The notes beneath the pieces are model-generated. The model was not told the origin of the DNA, made no database searches, and saw nothing but the letters and a program-made list of their open reading frames with translations. DNA of 64,000 nucleotides from Trichostrongylus colubriformis. Its lineage: Eukaryota; Nematoda; Chromadorea; Rhabditida; Trichostrongylidae. Positions within the stretch are counted from its first letter, which is position 1. Every line of letters starts with the position of its first letter. The position numbers and the translations under genes were made by a program. The stretch is taken from positions 8,669,725-8,733,724 of the forward strand of contig OZ022260.1 of the NCBI GenBank assembly GCA_963978905.1. Reading direction: 5' to 3'. This document shows, in pieces, positions 22,737 to 33,900 of the stretch.

Positions 22737-25700
22737 GCTTCCTTTTGATTATTATCAATGTGCCGTTGGTATTGACGATACTGCTTCGTAAAAAGATTCG
22801 TGAACGACGTGAATTTCTGCTCATTGCCGGTATGGCACTCGGTGATATCATATACGCATTAGGATTCTTCGGAGCAATCACAGGACGACTCGAGAATATA
22901 TCGAACGGTAGGTGGTAGTACCAGGCTGAACCATAATTTCTGTTACACCTTTTATTTTTCTTGGGAAAAACTGTGAATGCTTCTGGAATGTTTGGTAGTG
23001 GGGGGTTATGTGAAGTGAGTGCAAAGTACTACTGATTAACACATTCACAACCTCGAGTGAGGCTACTTACGCCGAAAAATCGCATGGCCGCCCGCAGCGA
23101 GCGGCGCGGCGGGTACGAATGCCAGTGGCAGGGCATGCCAGCCTTCAAGCGAGGCAGTGTGTCATGGGTGGAGGAGACAAGGTGGCATGGGTGCAGGAGG
23201 CAGTGTGAGCATGGGCAGAGGTCCCAAGGGCAATCGATTCGACAAGTCGTACCGGTGGCGCTGCGGGTATGACGCCACGAAGCGATTCTTCGTCGTAAGT
23301 AGCCCCACCCCATATTCTCAATAGCTTCAAGTAGCAGTGATTCTACGACAAATTCGCGAAATGATCTCCGACTCCTTCTACTCCACGAACACCGCCTCGG
23401 TTCCTCAGCACGCAAGGCTCGGCAACCCGGTCACTGGCGACGAGAAGTGGACCCTCTAGTCAACTATCAGTATGGTCGGCAATAGCTGAAACTGAGCATT
23501 ACTGGAGACCCGACGCCGAACGGCGGTCTGCACCCGAAGAAGACCCTTCTATGCGTCTGGTGGTGCGCAGCGGGCGTCATTCACTGGGAACTGTCCTCAT
23601 CCAACACGCCAGTCACTGCCGATGTCTACTGCAGGCAGCTGGACACCGGTGCTGTAAAACTCACCGAAAAAATGAACCAAGCTTTCTTGCTCCACGACAA
23701 CGCTCGCCCAATGTGGCAAAGGTGACGTGTCAAAAGATCCAGAACCTTGGTTGGACGAGGCTTCCCCACCTACCGTATTCTCTGAACATGACCCCAACTG
23801 TCTACCACCTATTCAGTTTCTGAGCCACTTCCTCGACGGACGGCAGTTCAAAGACGACGATAATCTCAAAATCCACCTCCAGACTGTCCTCGATCAGGAA
23901 TCCCCAGACTTTTACAAACAGGGCGTCTATAATATCCCTATTCGCTGGCAATACATTGTTGATCATAATGGTACATATTTTGTTGACTGAAGTTAGTCAA
24001 CAGAAAAGAAAACTAAATTTGAAAATTTTTCGTCAATCTGTAGCAGGAATTATTGTTAAACCTAGTAGTAAGTATAATTATAAGCAATTGTAGTAATATA
24101 GGAAAAATAACATGCATTAATTGTAGGCACTGCTATGGTATCTCGATATGAATGTATGACAAAATGCTTTGTTCTTGCTTTGTTTTTGGGCTGTTCATTA
24201 GTTGGACAAATGAACATTGTTGTGGCATTGGATCGATTTTTAGCTACCATATGTCCTATATGGTATTTTCAAACTACTATGCGTTATCCTATCATTATGT
24301 TATCAAGTAAGTCTTTATCAATGTATGATAGCTAACAGTAGAAACTTCCATTAAATGACTTTGGTCGGTCAGCTTTTGTGATATAACATATCTTACAGTT
24401 GCAAGTTCATGATTTTTTTGAATTTCTGCCTTCAGTTATCATTATATACATATTATATGCAGCGTGGACGGAGCCTCTAGCTTGTGCTGCCGAAACATGA
24501 ATTTTTGTTGTAGGCTCCGCATACATATGCTGAGTTGGTCGGTCTTTTCCATCACTTCCAGCAACCCAAGGCTAACCTTCTCCCAATTTCTTCCCACTTC
24601 TGAGCCATTTTGAAACTGAATTAGAAATGCATAGTATATTTGTGCTCTCTTGGTATCGTTTATGCGCGCCCTCTTGTCCCTCTTTGGGATAAGCTTGTAA
24701 GGTGTGCTGGAACCGATCTACCTATTTTCGTTTTGAGCCTCGCCTTTTTGCCATCGACCTCATCCCAACTTTTCCCCACGTGTGTGTCATTTTGGAACTT
24801 AATTAGAATATTTTCAGCTTAATATGAAATTTTGAGGGGCGCCAGGAATTAGGGTCGAATATTGATATTTTTCAATCTTTGTTTTCTAATCACTAAAATT
24901 CCTACGCATGATTTTCCAGTTGCATATGGTTTATCGATAGCTGCTTTGTTGCTCAATTGGATTTTGGTCTTCACTAATGCTGATGCAAAAATGCATTTGA
25001 TCAGTGTCGTCTGCTATTTATCGGATTCAGTGTATCCAGGATTTGGGTAATATTTGAATTTCTTACACATTATTATTATATTTCGCAGTAAATTTCGTTA
25101 ACATGCGTGGTAGTGGGGTTACGAAAGGGCAGCGAAACGCCATCGACCAGTTTATTTGTTACACTATGTGGTGCGCATGAGAATAGTTCAAATCGTTGGG
25201 AATACAGACTGTCGCGGCGCGAAAGCGCCCCCATAGGGCAAGCTGCAGTCAAGACGGGTGAGGGCGCCTGCATCTCGTCTAAGAGAACTCCTAGGGGTAG
25301 CGCTACTCGACATTGCCACGTGAGGAAAGCGGTTCTGCTCCTAGTTGCCCCTATTCTGTTAGATTTGTCTGCGTAGTAACTCCACCGACATTTGCACTGT
25401 CTCCAACCCGACGTGGTCCCGCCGTATTGTGTTTTCTTTGTGTTTGCGTTATATCGTTGACAAAAGGGCATCCAATGAGCACCACAAATAAAGCGTAGAA
25501 GGTGTGAGAGATAGACGCACGACGGACGGGCTACCCTTTCGCGAAAGAAAACAAAGAAAAACCAAGCTTCTTTAATGTTAGATGTTCTCGAGTTTATAAT
25601 AACAATAATAAGCAAAAAACAGCCTATCTCGCTCCGGCAGGTCGTGCCAGAGGGGCTGGAGTTACCTTCGCTAATCCTTTCCTCCGCGAAGTGCGCGTCG

Positions 25701-28700
25701 TCCTCGTTGGCGAAGGTGGCATCTGCACGGAGAAGCAGCTGCGGCGAAAGTAGGCCCATGGGACTGCTCGAGCTGGCCAGCAATAGGTACTTTGCGCGGT
25801 GAGACCCCAGTGCGGACCGTGGCGATGGCCCTCGCTTGACGAACGGCCCTTCGAGGTCGACTGCGCGTATGATGGTACGTCGAAGCCGTATAGGAACCAT
25901 GACAAAGAAGAAGTCGCACGAAAGTGGCGACATAGACCATGACAAAATGAAAAGTTTGAGATGTGCTAAGTAGACTATTGTGGTTATGGGACACAACAGG
26001 TACTGCCTTCGAACCCTATACTCTACAGTGTTACATTCCCTTTCTTCATTTGATCATGGAACTAAGGCATTCAGCCTCGATCAGGTCATCCTTGGGATGA
26101 GTCACGCATGCCACGCATGCCTTACTCTCTCATGAAATCGTGGTAGCACCTGAATGCTACCTTCCATGTGCAGGATCTTACAGGTGTCGTAGGACTCATT
26201 ATTTTCTCCTGCAGACAAAACTGGCACCAACTCCAAGGGGTTAGAAGACTCAATCGGCCCAGGACCCCATCGATGCACCATTGCATATGCAGACCACAAT
26301 ATCTTTCAAAGTTGTTCATGATCATAGCAGTGCTTATTCAGAGATTTTCTGGTGTTCTATCGATGGACGTGTATTGTGATTGCGGCGTTGATGTATATCG
26401 TAGTAATGGTTGTGTTATGGAAGGTAATCAATCCTACTCCTTTCCGCTTTTTTGTCTTTTTTTCTTATAGCCTCATATCACATACAATGTACTTTTCAGA
26501 GATTCAAACTCGCATCACGAGCTTTCGTTCCGTCGATGACCAAAACACAAAGTCAAAAAATAATGCGTAGTAATATTACAATGGGTGAGTGTAGATTATT
26601 TCAAGAATCTTCCTAGAGTTCACGGAAAGCGATCCAAAGACAGCAATCAGAGTGGTGGTATGGTGTTCAAGAAGAATCTTTCGAGTACTCATCGGTTGAG
26701 CAGCATCAAAATTATACAAAGATGGGCAAAATCTTGTAAAAACGGACATTTTACATCGATAGTATGGACTAAAAGAGCTTTACTTGAACAGCTTGGACCG
26801 TGGTCATTTACTTATTATTATTATTAGGCATGCGTTGGCAATATAACGAGGATTTTTGACCATAACCGAACCATTGTTAACGTAAAAATGAAAGCTTGGA
26901 CACAAACGCGATTCCACCTTTCACCAATTTGCTGAGGCCTGGACCTGGGATGAGCGGTCCAACAAACCCAATGCCAATTCACCGAACCGAGAAAGATGGA
27001 GAACACCGAGGAAGTCACTGGTCCGAAATTTGATGCCTGCTTGTGAATACACCACGTGCACCGTAAAAAAATGATCAATAAAAAAATTGGACAATTTTTA
27101 GAGACATGTTAGAACTCTTTGTTGGGAAACGGTAGCCTACAGCTCTTCAGAGACCTTATTGAATTCCAACAATTTATAGTTTAGCAATTTCTTTTGATTT
27201 AATACTTACAATTTCCGGAATTTCATATACAAAATGCTATTCAGGTATGACGACATTAAGTGCGGTATTATTACTTCTGATTCCAGACGTTATGCTCTAC
27301 TTCGGTTGGCCTACACAAGACAGTTCATGGAAACTGTTCCTATATTTACTGATATTGAACAAAGTGAGAATAATATTTTCATTTTTTGATTTTATCTATT
27401 TATACTATTCTACATGTGCCAAGACGACTATTATCTTTATGCTTTGTAAAGTGTTATTATCAACTATCTAATTCACCCCCTCAGCTTGCAAGAGATCCGT
27501 AGATGCTGGTGAAGCAGTAGCTGAAAGCTGTTCACTTGGAAGATTTCCTCTTTGATGTTGTAATCTGTATGAAATTTTTCTGCCATAAAACACTACTTTG
27601 GGGATGTCCCGAGTAATCTAGACCGTATCCAAATTTAAATAAATCGAGAATGGTAAGGGATCATCCAGAAAATTCGAGTTATTCTCTTACCCAAAATTTC
27701 AGTCATGTTTGTTTAAAGGATCGCATGCGAAGTTTTCCGCAAAAAAAATAACAAGAACACGAGCTCCGCAAACTGACGTCCTAAGGCCATGAGGGGTTTT
27801 GGGGGAGGAGGGAAGAACTCACCGGCGCGCGCATGCGTTGCGTGTTGGGTGACGTCACAGCCACCGCGCAACGCGACGGTGTGCGATGGCGTGCGCTACA
27901 AGCATTGGAGGCGAATCCATACGACTGGAGAGGCTAGCCACACCAAAAAAGGCCATTCTCCCAGCTGTCGTATGTTGTCAAAGCAGCAAAGCTCGCCGCA
28001 CCATTATGTGAATGCCTTCAATGTATTGGCAGAATACCAACAAGGTTATCCTAATCGAAGTGCAATGATATGACCACAGACCATCGTTAACCGTCGCGCC
28101 GCGCGGTGGCTGTGAGGTCACCGAGCACGCGCCGCATGCGCACGCCGGTGAGTTTTTCCGCGGAGCCGGGTTGTGGTAGCAAAAAGGCGGCAAAAGCGGT
28201 AGTAACGTGGTCAGAGAAGCAGTGAGAAGCAATTAAACATTGGGCGCGGAAATTCAAATTGCGATCTGCGATCGATCCGTACGATGGTCTGACGGCAGTG
28301 CAAATGATTAAAATAGGTTGCTTCTCGTACAGAACTTCTTCTGTTGTGCCAACGAGGTTGTTAGGTGGAATATTTATTGACGGCCTGACGTTTCGACCAG
28401 ATCGTCTTCCTCAAAGGCCCCGTCCACCACCGTACGAGTGAAACAACGCCACTCCGAGTTAGTAGTAAGTAGTAAATTTACCGTACGAGTGGAACAACGC
28501 CACTTCGAGTTAGTAGTAATTAGTAAATTTACTACCGTACGAGTGGAACAACGCCACTATGAGTTAGTAGTAATTAGTAAATTTACTAATTACTACTAAC
28601 TCGGAGTGGCGTTGTTCCACTCGTACGGTGGTGGACGGGGCCTTTGAGGAAGACGATCTGGTCGAAACGTCAGGCCGTCAATAAATATTCCACCTAACAA

Positions 28701-30177
28701 CCTCGTTGGCAACAGAAGAAGTTCTAACACAATATCGATGCCGAGGTTCTATGAAGAGAGAAGTTGGAATTTGCTTCTCGTACAGTTCTCAGGCTTCTGC
28801 TTCAAAACGAAGGGTATTTTTTGGTTTTTTAGTGTCTCTGTTCAATTACTGTATCTAGTGGAGCGACTTAAAGAGAAATTAGAATTTCGGAGTTTCCGTG
28901 AACGATTTTGAGGGAAATTTCGCGAAAATAAGATGGGTCAATTTGCCTTCATGGAACAGTAGATCCATGGGTGGCTAGCTAGTCAGGCTGCACATTTTTC
29001 GCGTCGCGACGGTGCGCTGTCACGGCACTACATCGCATAAACCCACTCCGACGCCACCAACTCTGCTCAGTTGACCAATAAGAGAGCTCGAGTAGGTGGC
29101 GTCGGAGTAGGTTCGAGTAGGTGTAGCACCGTGATAGAGCACCGTGGCAAAAAGGTGCAGCCTGATTAGTTAAACAAGGATTCTTTGCCTCAATAAGTTA
29201 AATCGACCCATTTGATTATCCTGAAATGTGCTTTCAAATGAAAAATCAGATAAGCGACAGATCCATTGAAATTGTTCAGTGTCGTCACTATCCTTTTTTG
29301 TGTTTTACTTTGTTATCTATTGGGTGTGTGCAGAATAAATGGCCAAAACAGACCACTTTTTTCAAAACGCCATAAATTCGCTAAGACACGACTTTAATTG
29401 TCGAAATAAAAGCCATTCGAATCTACACGACCTTGTCAACGATCTGGTAAGGAAAATATGCAATCATGATAAAATTCTGGATTGCGAAAAAATAAAGTCA
29501 GCGATGGATTTTTACCGTTCATAGTATCGGCGAATTTTTTCTGACGCATCTTTTCGCATCGAAAACCCGGAAAAAGTGGTAACCCGTCAATTATAGGTCT
29601 GGGAAATAAGGGGAGTGAGGGAGAGTCTCGATGCCTAACTGCATCAGTTTCTGCCGGGTGACTTGCGAAGTGTAGGGTTTTGCGTTGTTTTGCGCACCCA
29701 GCAAAAACTGAAGCAGTTAGGCATCGAGACTCTCCCTCACTCCCCTTATTTCCCAGACCTATCCCTGATGGATCACCACTTTTTCCGGGTTCTCGATGCA
29801 AACCTGCGCCAGAAAAAATTCGCTGATACTATGCACGGTAAAAATGCCTTCTTGACTTTATTAATTCTCGCAATTCAGAGTTTGATCATGATGGCACATT
29901 TTCTTTACCAGATCGTTGGTAAAATTCTGTAGATTCGAGCGGTTTTTATTTCGACAAATAAAGTTGTTTCTGAGCGAAGTTATGACCAATTATTTCTGGC
30001 CATTTATTCTGCAAACACCTAATGGTTTTATTTATTTCTTTCTTTTTACTCAATTTTGACGACCTTTTCTAATCTCCGCTTTTCCAGACACTGATCAATT
30101 TTCTCATTTTCTTCGTGCGACATCGCGAACTACGTGGCATATTTGTTAGTACAGGAACGAGCATTATGCAAGCGTAA
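22737..30177 (+). CDS. Serpentine receptor (GPCR) paralogue 2
   Basis: A seven-transmembrane receptor in the plasma membrane; ligand unknown. Exons: 22737-22907, 24127-24306, 24920-25046, 26342-26423, 26500-26584, 27245-27363, 30088-30177. These have the same seven lengths as paralogue 1 (171, 180, 127, 82, 85, 119, 90 nt), with intact splice signals and no stop. Key elements are [17 protein letters not shown] in TM1, [21 protein letters not shown] at the end of TM3, LIPDVM and RHRELRGIF. Intron 1 holds a mariner, intron 3 an LTR-like block, and the 2.7-kb last intron several MITEs and a fold-back mariner. The first coding exon, expected to be about 19 nt, is not located. Despite the insertions the frame looks functional; splicing across the last intron needs transcript evidence. 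Confidence 0.88.
22923..24065 (+). mobile_element. Decayed mariner in GPCR 2 intron 1
   Basis: The termini (AACCATAATTTCTGTTACAC on the left, degraded inverse near 24040) match the mariner at 44599-45423. + strand transposase pieces include a LHDNA-type block, [12 protein letters not shown] (about 23785-23820) and the C-terminal [16 protein letters not shown] (23940-23990). Frameshifts and a central deletion make it non-autonomous. A GC-rich MITE sits inside it at 23061-23304, so the element was already present when that MITE inserted. Confidence 0.75.
23061..23304. repeat. MITE family F nested in the mariner
   Basis: Inverted ends GGCTACTTACGCCGAAAAAT and ATTCTTCGTCGTAAGTAGCC flank a GC-rich interior (AGCGAGCGGCGCGGCGGGTA and similar). 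The mariner at 44599-45423 is continuous at the corresponding site. A sister MITE lies at 38524-38783. Confidence 0.7.
25167..25998. mobile_element. LTR-like insertion in GPCR 2 intron 3
   Basis: This 832-nt block is absent from the matching intron of paralogue 1 (10738-11218). Its ends are TGTGGTG and, inverted, CACAACA, the short imperfect inverted ends expected of an LTR. It is more GC-rich than its surroundings and contains an AATAAA at about 25486. Read on the - strand, most of it is one open frame of about 300 codons (25076-25996) with no recognised domain. A target duplication is not evident. It could be a solo LTR or another insertion type. Confidence 0.35.
27817..28153. repeat. GC-rich hairpin MITE (family G)
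   Basis: Arms of about 65 nt begin ACTCACCGGCGCGCGCATGC and are mirrored by GCATGCGCACGCCGGTGAGT. The sequence is far more GC-rich than its neighbours. It lies in the last intron of GPCR paralogue 2. No coding potential is seen. Confidence 0.65.
28391..28414 (-). ncRNA. Hammerhead ribozyme-like core, variant
   Basis: Inverse arm of the palindrome: TTGAGGA, AGAC-GATCT-GGTC, GAAA on the - strand. The first core C is replaced by T, as in the 7849 copy, so activity is uncertain. Confidence 0.28.
28644..28667 (+). ncRNA. Hammerhead ribozyme-like core, variant
   Basis: TTGAGGA, AGAC-GATCT-GGTC, GAAA, followed by CGTCAGGCCGTCAATAAA. Helix II pairs fully (GAC with GTC), but the first core position is T instead of C. 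Confidence 0.28.
28982..29165. repeat. MITE family H
   Basis: Inverted ends GTCAGGCTGCAC and GTGCAGCCTGAT surround a palindromic interior (CTCCGACGCCACC mirrored by GGTGGCGTCGGAG). A second copy begins at 63923 and runs off the window. This copy lies in the last intron of GPCR 2. Confidence 0.65.
29330..30022. mobile_element. Fold-back mariner element 2, second copy
   Basis: It has the same termini and head-to-head architecture as 1839-2520 (GTGTGCAGAATAAATGGCC at the left, inverted at the right). The + strand arm reads [20 protein letters not shown] (about 29725-29785), the transposase C-terminal half; the - arm mirrors it. It sits in the last intron of GPCR paralogue 2, just before its final exon. 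Confidence 0.8.
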
Positions 30178-30470
30178 AAAATCAGCAAGTATGGTGCGTT
30201 ATACAGGATATTGTCAGTAAATCATCTCATCTTAGTAAATCTTTCATTATTCTCATGCATAGATAAAATATTTTACGCTCTTCAGTGCTGATGTGTCTCT
30301 TTTTCACATTCGGTCGATTTTTATGCAAGGGTAACATATACATAGTTTTAGTATAGGTCATGCACGATAATTCCAGAAAGTTCTGGGCTCTTCATTCCAG
30401 ATAAAAAGCTACTCAGTTAGATGGCTAATTGTACCTACTTTTGTAGGCACACCTCGCTATTAAGCAGAAC

Positions 30471-30946
30471 TCACAATAACCATCGAGGTTGCATCGTCTT
30501 TGCAAAGCTATGTTGCATCATTATGACGCTACATCCGCTCGATTTCAAGCTAATCACGCCTTCTTGGCAACCAGAGAGATCGAATGGACGTGGCTAGCGT
30601 GAGTTCGAGCTAAGGCTAAGCATGGCAACGTAGCAAGGTCTCAACCTGGGTATCTTCCTAACATCTATCGCCCTCAGAGGGTCAATCAGCCTATAGAGTG
30701 TCTTACGCACCTCTCAATGTTCCATAAAATGAGAATGTTGAAGGTGGTCAAGAAATTGTTAGATGGTAAGAATTCTGACTGTATTTGTGACAAAGGACCG
30801 CTATAGAATTCCAGCCAATGCCACATGCACAATTGCCAAATATGAGAAGAACAACATTAAAAAGTATTTATTGGCCCATCTATACTCCAATAGAAATCAC
30901 GTAATATCTGAATTTGCCTATCCAAGTTTGCCTCTCTTTCCGTCGT
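30471..30946. other. Convergent intergenic spacer
   Basis: The gap between the 3' end of unit 2 and the 3' end of the inverted GPCR paralogue 3. An AATAAA on the - strand at 30867-30872, 75 nt past the stop codon, is a plausible polyadenylation signal for paralogue 3. Nothing else is recognised. Confidence 0.45.
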
Positions 30947-33900
30947 TTAGTGCGTAGAGTTTGTTCTGGTCGCAAAAATTCCGCGTAATTCTTGATGCCG
31001 TACAATAAAAATGAAGAAATTGACCATAGTCTGAAAATAGAGTCAAATTGATAATTGAAATACTTGTCCCTAAGTTAATGTGATGGCTAGATGAAAATTA
31101 AACACGTTTCCAATGAGTTTCCTCTGACGCATTTTGAATGCTAATAAGATATTTGACCTAAAGTCTGGTAGATTAGTCCACCCTCAAGCGATGTCGCGCG
31201 CGGCGCACGCAGGCGCAGAATTCAATGAACCAAAGATGGAGGAAATCAAGGAGGCTGTGATTTTTGGATTGTATAAAAGCGAGTAGCAGGTAGAGTTGGG
31301 GGTCGTATGAGAGATGAACATAGAAACTTCTCGGTTGGCTGAGGAAAGCGAACGAGCGAGGGGGGGGGGGGGGGGTGGGGAGGAGTGTCTATGGAGGTTT
31401 GAGTTCTGCGATGGTTTTGGCGATGAAATAGCGCTTGAATGAAAACTTTTTCTCATTTCTGTTATGATGATGGTGTACAAAGCCTTGCGGACATGCGTCT
31501 TCACTTTATTTTTCCCCTGCTAACCGCGCTTCTGCTTGCAGCGTCGAGTTTTTGAACCTGATGTAAGCCCTCCTTCGAGTCATTGAGCCCTTTTAAAACC
31601 TGAACAAATTATGATCCGCAGTTTACGGGGGAATAATTATATTGTCCTCGTAAAATTTCATCGAGAAATCTACGTAGAGCACCGGCTTCCAAGGCACCCT
31701 TGCATGTACCGCCAACCCAGTGAGTTAGTCATGCTTTTTGCTATTTTCGTCATCTTTTCATAACGTCAGAGTCATTCAGGTGTTTCGAATGGCTCGATGC
31801 ATACCCAGGGTGTGTTAAAAGGAAGTCATACCCAGCCGCTTACAAGTTCGACGCTTTAATGTTCAGTTTGGAACATGGCACTGCAGCTGCTACCAGCCAT
31901 TTTGGAGTTTCACGACGTTTGATCCCAAGGTGGAGGGCAGGGAAGGAAAATCTGCAGCAGTCGCCCGCTGGGAAACATGCTTGTCACTTTCGAGAACTGA
32001 CACTGGAGGAGATTGAAGAAGCCCTTTTCGTGTGGATTGAACAGAAGCAAACGGCAAATAGAGCTGTGATGGTTAAGGACATTGAAACAGAATATCCACG
32101 GTGAGCAGAGGAATCAGAAAGGCATGATTTCAAGGGGTCGGCATTTCGGTGTATAGCCTTTATGAGCAGAATTTATGGTGGTCATTGTTACACAGGTTAG
32201 ACAAAGATTTTGATACGTGGTATTTTTTCGTATTAGAAATAAAGTCAAATAAACATCTTCTACAATTCTGTCGTTTTTAGGACTGAAGGATGCATCGCGA
32301 TCCTCAGTTGTTTGGAGACTGCGCCCGTGTTTGCCGCGTGCGAAACCGCTTGAGGGTGGACTTAGTTACCAGATTTTAGGGTAAAACCAATGCGCTCCCC
32401 GCTCACAACTGCCGTTCCGAAATTCCATATCATATACTATTCATCTTCACTGTTGAAACCAATTGAGTAATCATGTTTTGACAATCTCAGGAAAAATAGA
32501 CCACTACTTTCGTTCGTACTGGTTAGGGGGCGTGGCCTTTGAGCGGGCGGAGTCTGCGGGAATATAATGTGACACAAAGAAATTTGAGCGCATTGGCTTG
32601 CGAAGCAGGCATCGGCACAGCTGCAGGGATAAATGTCTTCTCCCAAGTATTGGAACCGCAATCTCAGACAAAAAAAGCTGTTTGAATAAATATATCCATG
32701 AGTGAAAATTTTTTGATAATCTGATAATGATGTCATGAAGCATTATCTCTGCAGTCTTATAAGAGAGGTCGAGAACGAGAAAGTACGAAAAGACAGGTAA
32801 GGCTGTCTGGGATTTACCTTATTCATAATCAGCGAATACCAGAAAAGCTTTACGGCAAGATCACTGCTGGGTATATTGTAGAATGCCATGACGTCTGGAA
32901 TCAGAAGCAGGATCACTGCACTCAACGTCGTCATACCTAAACGTCTTAAATTTCTCACAATGTACTGTTATAAAGTAATTTTTGACAAATTATATAGCTA
33001 TCACACTTCTTGCCAAAAGGCCGTTCCAATATTAACTGAGAGAACTAACATAGTGTCTATGTTAAGGTCTAATACTGAAGTTAATGAAGCGAACGTAAAA
33101 AAAAACACAAAAACATTCCGAACTTCATGAATATAATTAAGAACTGGCAGTGAGCATACAACTAATTACACAATACTACGGAATATGCGGGCATCTTGTA
33201 ACAAGGGCCATATGAACAGGTAAATCTCGAGGAGCTGGAAGATACATTATTCACCTAGTGCTTATGCCGTACGTCTCTCAAACAGTTCCAGTGGGCTAGG
33301 AACGTCTGCATTCTCGGTGCCCTTATTGTGCTGACTATCTCGGTTTGTTACTTATTAAATCATATTTTATCTTATTTTATTAATCGAATGAATAATTAAA
33401 TATTGAATATTATGAGTACTGGAGCCATCTAATATTCAGAAGACTGCCACTTGTCAGCACAATCCTGCCAAAATACACAAGGAAAGGTCTACGAGCCCTA
33501 GCTCCATTCTAATCCCAAGTGCGAAATCAAGCTACTGGGTCGAGACGAGGCCGAAACCGATTGGAAAGCATCTCTTATCTTTGAAAGAGCTTCAGTCGAC
33601 AAAAATAGAAATAATGCAAAGAAATATACAGGGGGTGCCAAAAAAAAGAAATAATTTTCTCCTCCACTTTCGACCCCACTTTAGTCTAACTACAGCAAAT
33701 TCTGTTGAGGTATTTACATCTCCAGATTCAAGAGCAGACCTCACTCTATCACTATACTCCGTGGCAGCCTTCTGCACGAGCAGGAACGGGAGCGAGGAAA
33801 GAGTGAACAAGGTGTGTCGCCTCAACTGGACAAAATCCGAAATTTCGTCGCCCTCGTTCACAACCTTGCTGAGGTCCGTGTATTCTGGGTACCTGAGAGG

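Larger units (their letters stand above)
28331..28725. repeat. Long palindrome with two hammerhead-like cores
   Basis: Nearly perfect inverted arms of about 110 nt (28331-28440 and 28615-28725) flank a centre made of three direct copies of a roughly 52-nt unit (CGTACGAGTGGAACAACGCC, then TAGTAAATTTACT) and one inverted copy. Each arm carries a hammerhead-like block (28391-28414 on -, 28644-28667 on +). Beyond it lies the boundary shared with other copies (ATTCCACCTAACAACCTCGT, then TGGCA). The high arm identity suggests it is the youngest member in the window. Confidence 0.6.
14840..30470 (+). repeat. Segmental duplication, unit 2
   Basis: The expanded partner of 3620-13403, collinear throughout but 15.6 kb instead of 9.8 kb. 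The extra length comes mainly from insertions absent from unit 1: a piggyBac-type MITE (16023-16541), an internal tandem duplication (17570-17760 with 18460-18640), a mariner with a nested MITE (22923-24065), an LTR-like block (25167-25998), and four elements between the last two GPCR exons (27817-30022). It carries GPCR gene 2. Confidence 0.85.

Noticed and set aside
25840..25997. Retroviral-type coding region in the LTR-like insertion
   Set aside because: No protease, RT or integrase motif is visible in any frame; described only as an LTR-like insertion.
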